Source: Brachionus rotundiformis
Lineage: Eukaryota; Rotifera; Eurotatoria; Ploima; Brachionidae
Length of the DNA stretch: 64,000 nt
NCBI GenBank assembly: GCA_016802295.1
Contig: JAESIW010000207.1
Coordinates: 1,230,475-1,294,474, forward strand
Direction: 5' to 3'
The position numbers and the translations under genes are program-made. The notes beneath the pieces are model-generated. The model did not search any database and was not told where the DNA came from. It saw only the letters and a list, made by a program, of their open reading frames with translations. Numbering within the stretch: position 1 is the first letter of the stretch; every line of letters starts with the position of its first letter. Positions 11,330-20,842 of the stretch are shown here, piece by piece.

Positions 11330-13589
11330 ATGATTGAGCAGCATAATAAATTGGAGTGCGACGAGGCAGGCGAAGATTTGCTGGAAAAGGGTGGCAAAAA
11401 AGCGCCAGTTGAGCGCATGCAATGGGATAGTTTTTTGGAATACTTTTTGTCCATAATTGGCTTTGTGATTGATTTGGGAAATGTGTGGCGCTTTCCGACA
11501 ATTTGCTACCAAAATGGTGGTGGAGCTTTTCTTATTCCCTTTTTGGTTTGTTTGTTTGTGATTGGAATGCCGTGCATGTATCTGGAATTGGCAGCCGGTC
11601 AGTACTTTCAGCTGGGCAACATAAGCATTTGGAGCAAGATTAGCCCGCACATGAAGGGTATTGGCTTCGCCGTGGTCATCATAAATATCTTGATGCTGTC
11701 CTACTACAACACTCTACAGGCCTACGCTTTGTACTATTTTGTTAACAGCTTCAGAGCACAGTTGCCATGGTCGGACTGTAATCATGAGTGGAACACAGAC
11801 AACTGCCATCTTAGGAACAATGCATCCAATCTGACAGACCGAAGTATTCCTTCGAATGAGTTTTTTGTGCGCAAAATGCTTGGCTCTTTTCAATCGAGTG
11901 GCATCGACGATCTTAAGTCGATCAAGCCGGACATTCTGCTGGCCCTTTTGGCAATATTTATAATGACCACGGGGTGTCTAGTGGGAGGAATAAAGACCTC
12001 AGGCAAGGCGGTCTATGTCACGGCACTGTTGCCTTACGTGTGTCTAGCCGTGCTCATAGTCCAATGTCTGTCTTTGGACGGCTCTTTTGATGGACTAAAG
12101 TACTACTTCACTCCAGAATTTGACAAGATATTCGAGCTCAAGGTTTGGCTAGCCGCCTCAGTCCAAGTGTTTTTCAGTCTTGGACCTGGCTTTGGCGTTC
12201 TCATTACATACTCAAGCTACACCAAAAAAAACACAAATATAAAAAATTTGACCATTATGTGTAGTTTGGTAAATTGTGTGACTAGCTTGCTGTACGGAGT
12301 GGTAGTGTTCGCCGGCCTAGGCTACATGGCCAAGCGATTCAATGTGGACATAAATTACTTTCTAAGAGACGGCATTGGCCTTGTTTACGTGGTCTATCCA
12401 GAAATAATATCCACGTTCAAGATGGCATATGTTTTTGCTATTGTCTTTTTTATCATGCTTATAACACTTGGCTTGGACTCGGCCTTTGGTAAGCTTAATT
12501 TATTTTCTATTTTATTTGTAAAGATAAAGGTTAAGAAATTTATATTGTTGGTTTAATAGTTTTTTTTTGATAAGAGATCTTATCTTTTATTCAAAAATTT
12601 GTTAGAAGTTAACAATAAGAGTTCTTTCAATAAATTTAATAATAGATAGTAGGAAATATTTTTTTAGCTTTATTTTTTAATATTTTTTTTATCAAAATTA
12701 ATGTTCTTTAATGGACAAAAAAACCAAAAATATGACCTAAGAAACTTTTATTTTTAATTAAACAGATTAAACATATTTATCTAATCATAAAAAATATAAT
12801 AATTATTTGTTGATTTGCTAAATATTTAAGCTTGCATTCACTTTGGTTTATGGACCATTGGCAACAGTGATTAGATTTTTTTTTCAGGTTAACTATTTTA
12901 GCCAATGTTTTTTTATAAAAAAAATGCCAAAAAGTGGCCAAAGCTGTGAAAAAAAAATTATAATTCAAGTGTTAGTAAGTTTAGATGGTTTAATGGCAAA
13001 ATACCATAAATAAATAAATTTTTTTCCAACATTTTTAAAAAATTAAATCAAAGATTTGATTAATTAATTTTTAATTAGATTTGTTTTATTTAAAGGTGGA
13101 ATGGAAGGTCTTTATACAGCAATTGCAGACGAATTTCCAATATGCCGAAAATATCCAGTCACTAGTCGGTTCATAATTAGCTTTGTGCCATTTTTGACCA
13201 GTCTACCAACTGTTACTTACGGCGGTATCTACGTAGTCCAATGGCTGGACACATTCGCCATCAGTCCTTCACTCCTTCTGGTAGTTTGCACCGAATTGAT
13301 TACCATATGCTGGTTCTACGGTCTCAACAAATTCATCAATAACATAAAAGAAATGAACGGAAGCAAGCCGTTCATTAATTGGCGCTTATCTTGGAAATAC
13401 TTGTGTCCAGCTCTTCTTTTCCTAATAGTCCTGTTTGACATCTTTTTTTTCCCAGGCCTTTCCTACGGTTCCTATGTCTATCCGAAATGGACCATTCATC
13501 TCGGCTACACAGTAAACGCCATCGCTCTTTCTCCAATACCTTGCTACGCTTTTTATCACTTTTTAAAAAAAAATAAACCTTCTCATTAA
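11330..13589 (+). CDS. SLC6 Na+/Cl- dependent monoamine transporter (serotonin/dopamine type)
   Basis: Two exons, 11330-12488 and 13096-13589, join in phase (AFG|GMEG), giving 550 aa with about 12 membrane segments, typical for SLC6. TM1 carries FVIDLGNVWRFP with Asp48, the residue that binds the amine in SERT, DAT and NET. Also seen: CYQNGGGAFLIPF, SYYNTLQAYALYY, the W-x(6)-C ... C extracellular loop with N-glycosylation sites, QVFFSLGPGFGVLI, FFIMLITLGLDSAF and GGIYVVQ. It would retake serotonin or a catecholamine across the plasma membrane of neurons; the exact substrate is not settled here. The 607-bp intron is about ten times the local norm and holds no clear element. Confidence 0.93.
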
Positions 13590-13712
13590 AATGTTCTATC
13601 TCTTTTTTTTTTATAATATTATTATAATAGTGGGTTTTTCCAATTATTAAAATAGAAAAAAAATAAAAAAATAATAATTTAACAAAACATTATTTATTTA
13701 AATAACATTTAT

Positions 13713-15939
13713 TTATATTAATTTGTGTTGTTTGAGTGCCATGCGTTTTTGGGTGATGGCGTACGGGTTAAGTTTGGCCATGACTCGGGTGTTCTTTAGC
13801 GGATTCTTCTTGACCAGTCTTCTCTTGAGCGGATGCGACTTTGTCTTAAGCACTCGTTGTACTTCGTCCGAGCGCAACAGTCTGCCTAAGTCACTGTTGG
13901 TCATCTTCGGCAATGGCAAGCTTAAAAAACCACATTAGTCTCAATAAATATGGCAAAAAAAGCTTAAATTTCAGTCAAACGAATTGGCAAAATCACTTTC
14001 TAGATCATTCGAAAGATGGTGATTTATTTCGTTCATCATCAATTTGTACCAACTTACCTGAAGTCTTTTTTGGTCGACGACTTTTGTTTGTATGTGCCGT
14101 AGATGTCGTCCAATCGGCGGAAAGCCGACTCGGTCCAGATACAGAATCGGCCCAAGTGACCACCTGGAGCAATCTTCAATAAGTTCAATCTCTCGACGTT
14201 TATCAAAGTTACACCTTTAATTCACAATAAAAATAATTATCAATTTTATCTTTTTTTAGTTTTAATTTAATAAAATGAATTTGTTGAAATATTTATTTTT
14301 TTCATAAAAAAGTGGTGCCAAGTGACCAAAAAACTTTAACAAAAACATTAATTATCAAGACAGTGGTCGCATTGGCAAGACTTTTTCTTAGAGATTTATT
14401 TTACCAAATGTTTCCATAAAAAAAAATTAGCAAAAAAGAAGATGGAAAAAATTATTCTAAATTTTTTCTATTAGTGATAATATAATCCTAATAATCTATG
14501 GTCTATGAGTGGTAAAAAATTTACCAAGAAAAATATCTCAGTCTAACATTGGACTCGTCATTATCTAAATTAAGAAACACGGACCAATAGTTATCATCAT
14601 CAAATTTTTTTTACCAAATGGTTCCATAAAAAAATTTGCAAAAAAGAAGATGGAAAAAATTATGCTAAATTTGTTTTGTTGTGGCAAAAATTCTCCAAGA
14701 AAAGTAATTTTAAGGTTCTATGGTCTATGAGTGGTAAAAAATTTACCAAGAAAAATATCTCAGTCTAACATTGGACTCGTCATTATCTAAATTAAGAAAC
14801 ACGGACCAATAGTTATCATCATTGAGTGGTTTTGGTAAGCAAAAGAACCCAAAGCCAAAAAAAACTTCAACTAGTCAGAAATAGTGGAATCTTCTAGACC
14901 GAGGTTCAGAAACACGGACCAAAAAATCTCATCAGCCTAGTTAATTATCTAAATTTCAGATTAAAATAAAAAATCATTCGATTCATTCGAAAGATGGTGA
15001 TAAATTTTAAATCATCATTAATTAAATACTAATTAAATATAATTAATAAAATTAGAAAAAATAATTATTAAATTAATTAGGTGAGCATCAGTCCACTACT
15101 TTTATTAAGGACGTCTCATCGAGTCTCTGGACGATCGATGTTGTGTCATCACAGCTCTTTTGGTAAAATAAATGGAATAAAAAGGATGGAAAGAGCTTTA
15201 CCTGGGATGTTTCTGAATGCGCGGGTGATGCCATTGTCCTTGTTGTAGACAATTAGAGGGCCGCGTTTCATGATGCGGCTTCTGTTTCTGAGCTTGCCCT
15301 TGCCAGCGCGTGTGCGCTTGGTGGCGTAAACCTTTTCTATGTCGTTCCAGGCCTTGAGCTTTCTGAGAACAGCTACGGCCTCCTTGGTTTTTTTGACCTC
15401 TTCGACTTTGTCGCTCAAGACTAGCGGGAATTCTGGTGTTTGCTCGATGCGGTGGCCCTTGGCCATTACCAAAGCGGGGATGCCGGTGGCGGCGATGGCC
15501 GACACGATGGCGTAGCGTCTTTGCTTAATGTTCACTTTTCTGTGCCATCTGCGCCAGGTCTTGGTCGGGGCGAACATGCGACCGCCTCGGCACATGTTTC
15601 CGAAAGCTCCCTGACCGCTTCGGTGAGTGCCACCGCCGCGCACACGTGGAATACGCGCCACGGCTCTGCCAGTGCCCCACGACTCGGCCGAGCTCTGCAT
15701 GCCGGCCTTCTCGCTCACGGCGTATGGCTGTCTGTGGTTCTTGCTCATTTGGTCGTGCACGTACGAGACTACGTCTGGTCTGATCGGCGCTCTGAACACC
15801 GACGGAAGCAACACTTTCGATTCGGTCACTTCACTTTTCTCATTGTACACGGATATAAGTGGTCTTGCAGCGACTAATGCCTGCGTTTTATTAAAAATTT
15901 ATTATCTAATTAACCAATTGATTAATTAAGATTTACCAT
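13713..15939 (-). CDS. RPL4: Large-subunit ribosomal protein L4 (uL4)
   Basis: Four coding exons on the minus strand: 15937-15939 (only the ATG), 15202-15880, 14058-14214, 13713-13920, giving 348 aa starting MALVAARPLISVYNE. Diagnostic segments: FRAPIRPDVVSYVH, GTGRAVARIPRVRGGGTHRS, GQGAFGNMCRGGRMFAP, PLIVYNKDNGITRAFRNIPG, NLLKIAPGGHLGRFCIWTES, KKNPLKNTRVMAKLNPYA. It lines the 60S exit tunnel. It is shorter than human RPL4 because the Lys-rich C-terminal extension is missing. The intron after the lone initiator codon is 56 bp. The second intron (14215-15201, 987 bp) and the third (13921-14057) carry box C/D snoRNAs, matching the vertebrate habit of RPL4 hosting U18 and U16. Confidence 0.97.
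13966..14045 (-). ncRNA. Box C/D snoRNA, 28S guide (copy 1), in RPL4 last intron
   Basis: 80 nt on the minus strand: AAATT terminal stem, box C ATGATGA (plus 14033-14039), box D CTGA (plus 13971-13974), closing AATTT. It contains CACCATCTTTCG, complementary to the conserved 28S rRNA segment CGAAAGATGGTG. A canonical D' box after the guide is not clear. A second copy lies at 14950-15024. Confidence 0.75.
14533..14604 (-). ncRNA. SNORD18: U18-like box C/D snoRNA, duplicated copy a
   Basis: Minus strand: box C ATGATGA (plus 14594-14600), guide TTGGTCCGTGTTTCT, C'-like AATGACGA, box D CTGA (plus 14538-14541). The guide pairs with 28S GAAACACGGACCAA, the U18 target. The D' position reads CTTA rather than CTGA. 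Confidence 0.7.
14755..14826 (-). ncRNA. SNORD18: U18-like box C/D snoRNA, duplicated copy b
   Basis: Sequence identical to copy a through the guide and both boxes (box C plus 14816-14822, box D plus 14760-14763), with the same CTTA at D'. The shared defect shows that the change came before the duplication. Confidence 0.72.
14871..14940 (-). ncRNA. SNORD18: U18 box C/D snoRNA, canonical copy
   Basis: 70 nt on the minus strand with a terminal stem CTAG/CTAG, box C TGATGA, guide TTGGTCCGTGTTT immediately followed by D' CTGA, and box D CTGA (plus 14875-14878). The guide matches 28S AAACACGGACCAA. U18 is hosted by RPL4 introns in vertebrates, so the host-guest pair is conserved. Confidence 0.88.
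14950..15024 (-). ncRNA. Box C/D snoRNA, 28S guide (copy 2)
   Basis: Minus strand: box C ATGATGA (plus 15012-15018), the guide TCACCATCTTTCGAATGA also found in the last-intron copy, box D CTGA (plus 14956-14959). The body outside the guide differs from copy 1, so this is an old duplicate. Confidence 0.7.
15083..15157 (-). ncRNA. Box C/D snoRNA, guide not assigned
   Basis: 75 nt on the minus strand: terminal stem GAGC/GCTC, box C TGATGA shortly after the stem, C'-like CGATGAG, box D CTGA just before GCTC. I could not assign its rRNA target. It sits 45 nt downstream of the RPL4 exon 2 donor. Confidence 0.75.
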
Positions 15940-17149
15940 TTTGTGTGTTATTTGTACTTGATTCTATCTATTGGTTCTACCAATTTAAAGCTAACTTTAA
16001 AGCAAGCTTGCCATGTCTGCATATGCATTCGATCAAGCTGGCCATGAACCACATTTTCAAATTAAACTGCAGAGCATTTTTAAATTAGAATAAAGCTAGT
16101 TTTTTATCTTAATTTATTTTTAAAATTAATTTAACATTAAGTCTAATTAAAAAAAATAATTATTAGATGGGGTTTTTATGAGGGGTCTATGATTTCAAAG
16201 TATTTATTGTTGAATGCAATTTAAATAATTGTAGAATGTGTAGGTCAATTTGGAAGTCATTTTTAGGCACCAAAAGTTTTTTTGACCAAAATGAAATTTA
16301 AAATTTTGTCTGGAAGAAGAAGCTCAAGAGCACTGTGAAAATTCACACAAAATAGATAATTAAATCAAAAAATTTTTTATACAATTAATTAATAATTAAA
16401 AATTTTCCATCCTTGGTATTATTAAATAATTTTGAATAATCTTTTTTTATTAATTAGGATAAAGAAGTTGATGAAAAAACTTTTGACATTATCAATCAAA
16501 GATAAGTTGTATTAAAGTTTATCTCATTAAAATAGAATCAAAATTTTTTAACATACTTCCTTTTAAGATAAACTATTTTATCAATAATTGAATAAAATTT
16601 TTAAAAAAACTTTAATGTATTCGTTTAAAAATTAAAATTTAAACTTTGATTTAATTTATTTTAATAGATAAGAAGAAAAATTATTATAAGTATTTCATAA
16701 TAAATAAGAGTTTAGATTATTGGTATATAGTTATACCAGCATAAAAGAAGTCTTTATCTTTGTGCCAAAATGTGCTTTTTAATCACGTTGGAAGAGATTA
16801 GCCAAAAAAATATTTTTGAAAATAAATGTGAAAAACTAAACTAAAAGGAAGATATGTTATCAAATTATTTTATTTTAAATTTAAAATTTAAATAATAAGC
16901 AAAAAAAAAGATTATTTAAATAAATGTTTTTTATTTTAAATTTCATCAGAAATGATTGACTTTTAATTTTTATTTTTGTAAATAGGAATATTCTCGCACA
17001 TACTGGCTACATTCAAAAACAATCAGCTTTAATTATTTCAAAAATTTTTGTATTTGAGTTATAAATTTAAGCTTAATTGATTATTTCAAATTTGATTTAA
17101 AAGAAAGAAAAAATAATAAGTTTAAATTAAAAATGATTTTTGTATCCGA
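15940..17149. other. RPL4 promoter side and AT-rich intergenic DNA
   Basis: The RPL4 5' flank lies at 15940-16080. Beyond it I see only AT-rich sequence. Confidence 0.4.
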
Positions 17150-17600
17150 TACAAAAATGGCATTAGATACCTTCTGGTAATTTATGCTTTATTTTACAAT
17201 TTAATATTTGAAATGAGCGCCTTTGTTTTAAAACAAACCAAAACTCTTTTTGGCATTGATTCAATCAATTCCTGTACGAATTTGTAACCACTGATTGTGT
17301 CAATAGAGGTTAATTTAATGTTTACCATTTAGCATCCTGTATGACCATAAGTTCTCGATTGGGTTGAGATCTGGTGAACGGGCACCCAATTGCAGAACCT
17401 CAATATTCTGTTCTTTGAATCAGTCACTCACTGAGTGAGCAGTTTTTGCTGAAGCCCAAGCTTGTTGAAAAACCCAAGGGTTATTTGGTTCAAATAGAAG
17501 TTCATCAGATGGTAAAAGATTGTTTTCGAAAGTGTTGACCGAGTTTGTAGACAGATTGACTAATTCGTCCTGTATAAATGTTTTCGTCTATTATTTTTTA
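17150..17600 (-). pseudogene. Tc1/mariner-type transposase relic
   Basis: The minus strand reads NPWVFQQ...ASAKTAH, then VSD*FKEQNIEVLQLGARSP and DLNPIENLW, the C-terminal part of a Tc1-like DDE transposase. The catalytic Asp expected after QQ is lost, one Trp codon is a stop, and frames shift. The plus-strand left end (TTTTTGTATC ... ATTAGATACCTTCTGGTAAT) recurs at 19200-19250. Confidence 0.75.
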
Positions 17601-17890
17601 ATTTTTAGAGGAAGTTTTTTGATTATAAATTTTCAAAAGATAATTATATTCTCATGCTGAGTGTAATATATCAAATTGAAGAGAAAAACAAACTTTTCAA
17701 ATTAGTGCTTTTACTTTTTTTCATTTGCACTCTAATGTTTGTAAAATTAAATAATTGAAAAAAAAATTAGATAAATAAAATAATTAATTTATTAACTTTT
17801 GCAACATACTGTATAAAATTTGGAGTGAAACAATGTATGTAATTGAAATGCACAATGAAATTTTAGAAGTTGAGTATTGAGTAGAAGCAG

Positions 17891-18205
17891 TTGTTAATAT
17901 TGAAAAAAAAGTCTATGTGCAAGTATGAGTTTGGTATTGGAAATCGAGTAGAATTATCAGAATTTCGAACTCTAGATCTTAACATTGAGAAAAATTCTAA
18001 AATAGACCGTCGAAAAAAGGCTCTCCCGACTCTTGAGAAAAATTCAACTGGTCTTTTAAATGTGGATGCCTTCAGGCCATCGATTCAAGTTCAATCAGCG
18101 ACTACATCGAGTCAAATATTGAGCATTGACTGCAACAATCGATCAACAGAAAATCAAAACGGTCAAACCGAGAAAAGAAAACGCCAAAGACCTAGAAAAA
18201 AATAA
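17891..18205 (+). CDS. Small unidentified open frame
   Basis: 104 aa with no recognised domain. The end is strongly basic (EKRKRQRPRKK) and the middle Ser/Asn/Gln-rich. It lies just beyond the Tc1-like relic and could be another transposon remnant or a chance frame. No splice partners found. Confidence 0.2.
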   Translation: MLILKKKSMCKYEFGIGNRVELSEFRTLDLNIEKNSKIDRRKKALPTLEKNSTGLLNVDAFRPSIQVQSATTSSQILSIDCNNRSTENQNGQTEKRKRQRPRKK

Positions 18206-18939
18206 CATTTTTTTAAACTTACATTAACACAAAAAATATAAGCCTTGTCATAAAACTCTAAAATATAAAATTCTATTGAATAATAAAATTTAAAAATAAT
18301 ATTTCTTAATTACTTTTGTGTAACTGTTTGTTTGGCTATTATTTTCACGACCAATTCAAGACCAATATTTTCAAGATAATTAATTTTATTTAATTTTATA
18401 AACAACTTGATGATTTAAAATATTTAATAAATTTAAATTAATTAAATAATAAAAATTGTAGCATAAATATAAAATTTCAAAGCTTTTTAATTTTTAAACT
18501 AATTTTTTTTATTCTAAAAATATCTTTAGTGAGTGATGGTTGTCACTGGTCATCCTTCTCTGTGGGACTTTTATTTTTATTTTTAGTTAGAGGATGTAAC
18601 TAGTCCCGTTGCAATATAACTCTAATTTAACTTGGAATTACTTTGTTATACATTTAAACTATTTTAGATACTTAGAATGTTAGGATATAGATATGTGAGG
18701 TTTTGATGAATCAAGTAGGCGTTTTGGAGAAAACTTTGATTTTATTTTTAAAGCTATTTAATAAAGCATCTGAATACTAACTTTTCTTAATATATTAATT
18801 TTATAAAAACAAATGGAACGAAAAAAAATTTTTAAATATTTTATTTTTTGACAATATTGACAATCATCATTAGAAATCACATGTATTTAAATTTTATTTC
18901 TTAAAAAATGAAACGAAATTTAAATTACCAAAATTAACT

Positions 18940-19190
18940 GGTATTTATACCCTTTCAACTTATCTAAGTGATTGCTTTTTTACCATTTTTGAATTAATAA
19001 ATTAATTGAGAAAAAATTTTATTTAATTTTTAAAACTCAAACAAAGTTAAATTTACAACTATCTATTGGTACTATCTATTAATCGTATTTAAAACTATTT
19101 AACTAATTTAATTATTTTATTTTAATCAAGTTACTTTTGTAAAAGAAAATTATATCCAATGATAAATAAAGTTATGACGACTCACTGACA
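18940..19190 (+). repeat. Dispersed repeat family C, diverged copy
   Basis: Blocks ATTTATACCCTTTC and TTTGTAAAAGAAAATTAT...GACTCA match 28815-28940 (+) and the reverse strand of 30860-30980. Confidence 0.5.
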
Positions 19191-19195
19191 TGTTA

Positions 19196-19250
19196 AAATT
19201 AAAAATGATTTTTGTATCATTAGATACCTTCTGGTAATTTACGCTTTATC
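19196..19250 (-). repeat. Tc1-like element terminal fragment
   Basis: It matches the left end of the relic at 17130-17190 (AAAATTAAAAATGATTTTTG, then ATTAGATACCTTCTGGTAAT) but lacks the intervening CGATACAAAAATGGC, and continues TTTACGCTTTAT. Confidence 0.55.
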
Positions 19251-19874
19251 TCTTCTTTTTTTATATAAAGTCAAAAATCAACTAATTGTTTTATTGAATT
19301 TAAATAAAATTATTTAATTCTATGAAAAATGAATTGATTTCTGCCAAAATGGCATCCCATTTAAACCCCTTTGTTCTGCATAAAAACCAATTAAAATTAT
19401 TAATTTCATCTTGTTAAAAATATTTTTTCTTAATATTTTCCGGACCAAAATTAGATTTTTAGATTAATTTTGTAAATACTAATTATCCCAATGAAATACT
19501 TACCAAATTAATGCGAAAATTATCTCACAAAAAAAATAAATAATCTGTCAATTTAAAATATATAGATTAATTTTATTATTTTAATAAAATTTGAGACTAA
19601 TTAAATAAAATTTCGCAATTGGTTTGCCTAAGCTAGCCGACTAGAAAATAGTCTTGGCATATTTTCACATAAACACCAATTCATATAAATAATAAACATA
19701 AAACATATACTTTATACAAAATAAAAAAAAAAAAATAATATTTTATTTTATTTATATCCATTTTTTAATAAAGATTTACTTTTCCTAACTTACATAATTT
19801 GAACATAGCTTAAGAGGGCTTAACTTTTATCTCTTTGGGAAAAAAACAAAAAAAAATACCAAGCATTTCCAAGA

Positions 19875-20842
19875 ATGGACTCGCAGTATTCTCCATTCGG
19901 GATAACACCAAGTCCGGCGATGCCAGGCTCGCTGCTCATGCCGCCGCCGTCCCTGCCCCCTCCGTCACTGCCGCCGCCGCTGACCAACGAGACGGCACCC
20001 CACTCGTCCGGCGAGAAGGAGCGCGGCGCGGACTCCAAGGCCGGATCCGTACCGCCCCAATCAGCCCAGAACTCCCTCTCATTCCCCAGCTCAATCAACC
20101 TGGCCTCGTACAACCCGTTCTCTGTCCAAGCGCCCTCCACTCCTCTAGCCTCGGTGCCCAGCGCCACCGACTCCCATTTACAGCCAACTTTACAGTAATT
20201 TCCATGCCAAAACCACCCAGAGCTCTCTCTTTCTAATCATTTCCCCTCTAGGAACATTGTCAGCACAGTCAACCTTGGCTGCAACTTGGAGCTGAAAAAA
20301 ATAGCCCTGTACGCCAGAAACGCCGAGTACAACCCGAAGCGTTTCGCCGCTGTCATCATGCGCATCCGTTCACCACGAACCACTGCGCTTATATTCAGCT
20401 CTGGCAAGATGGTATGCACTGGAGCCAAGAGCGAGGAGGACTCGCGTCTCGCGGCCAGAAAGTATGCGCGCATCATCCAAAAGCTGGGCTTTCCCGCCAA
20501 GTTCATGGACTTCAAAATTCAGAACATAGTTGGTAGCATAGACGTGGGCTTTTGTCTGCGTCTAGAGTGCTTTCACACTTGTCACTCGCAGTTCAGCAGC
20601 TACGAGCCCGAGCTCTTTCCCGGTCTCATCTACCGACTCCACGAGCCCAAAGTAGTCCTGCTAATTTTTGTCTCTGGCAAAGTGGTCATCACTGGTTAGC
20701 CCTTTCAACACTCCTCATTAATTTAAAATAAATTAAATTTTTTTCTTTTTTTTCATTTTTCCAAGGTGCCAAACTGAGGTCAGAGATCAACGATGCCTTT
20801 GAAAAAATTTATCCAATTTTGAAAAATTTCAAAAAGGTTTAA
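19875..20842 (+). CDS. TBP: TATA-box-binding protein
   Basis: Three exons, 19875-20194, 20252-20694, 20766-20842, give 279 aa. Residues 1-106 are a Pro/Ser-rich N-terminal domain; about 107-279 are the DNA-binding saddle. Repeat 1 is almost invariant (NIVSTVNLGCNLELKKIALY, FAAVIMRIRSPRTTALIFSS, GKMVCTGAKSEEDSRLAARK). Repeat 2 keeps FSSYEPELFPGLIYR and VVLLIFVSGKVVITGAKLR, but its first strand region (LRLECFHTCHSQ) departs from the usual RLEGLAYSH type. It is the core subunit of TFIID, SL1 and TFIIIB in the nucleus. Introns are 57 and 71 bp. The long GC-rich first exon stands out from the AT-rich flanks. Confidence 0.96.

Larger units (their letters stand above)
14401..14826 (-). repeat. Tandem duplication of about 210 bp inside the RPL4 intron
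   Basis: Unit 1 (14401-14604) and unit 2 (14611-14826) share TACCAAATG, AAAAAAGAAGATGGAAAAAAT, GGTCTATGAGTGGTAAAAAAT and a snoRNA-bearing 3' part that is identical over about 95 bp. The middle differs by substitutions and indels. Confidence 0.85.
18206..19874. other. Intergenic region with dispersed repeats
   Basis: It contains a diverged copy of repeat family C (about 18940-19190) and a short piece of the Tc1-like element end (19196-19250). The last 100 bp are the TBP 5' flank. Confidence 0.5.
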
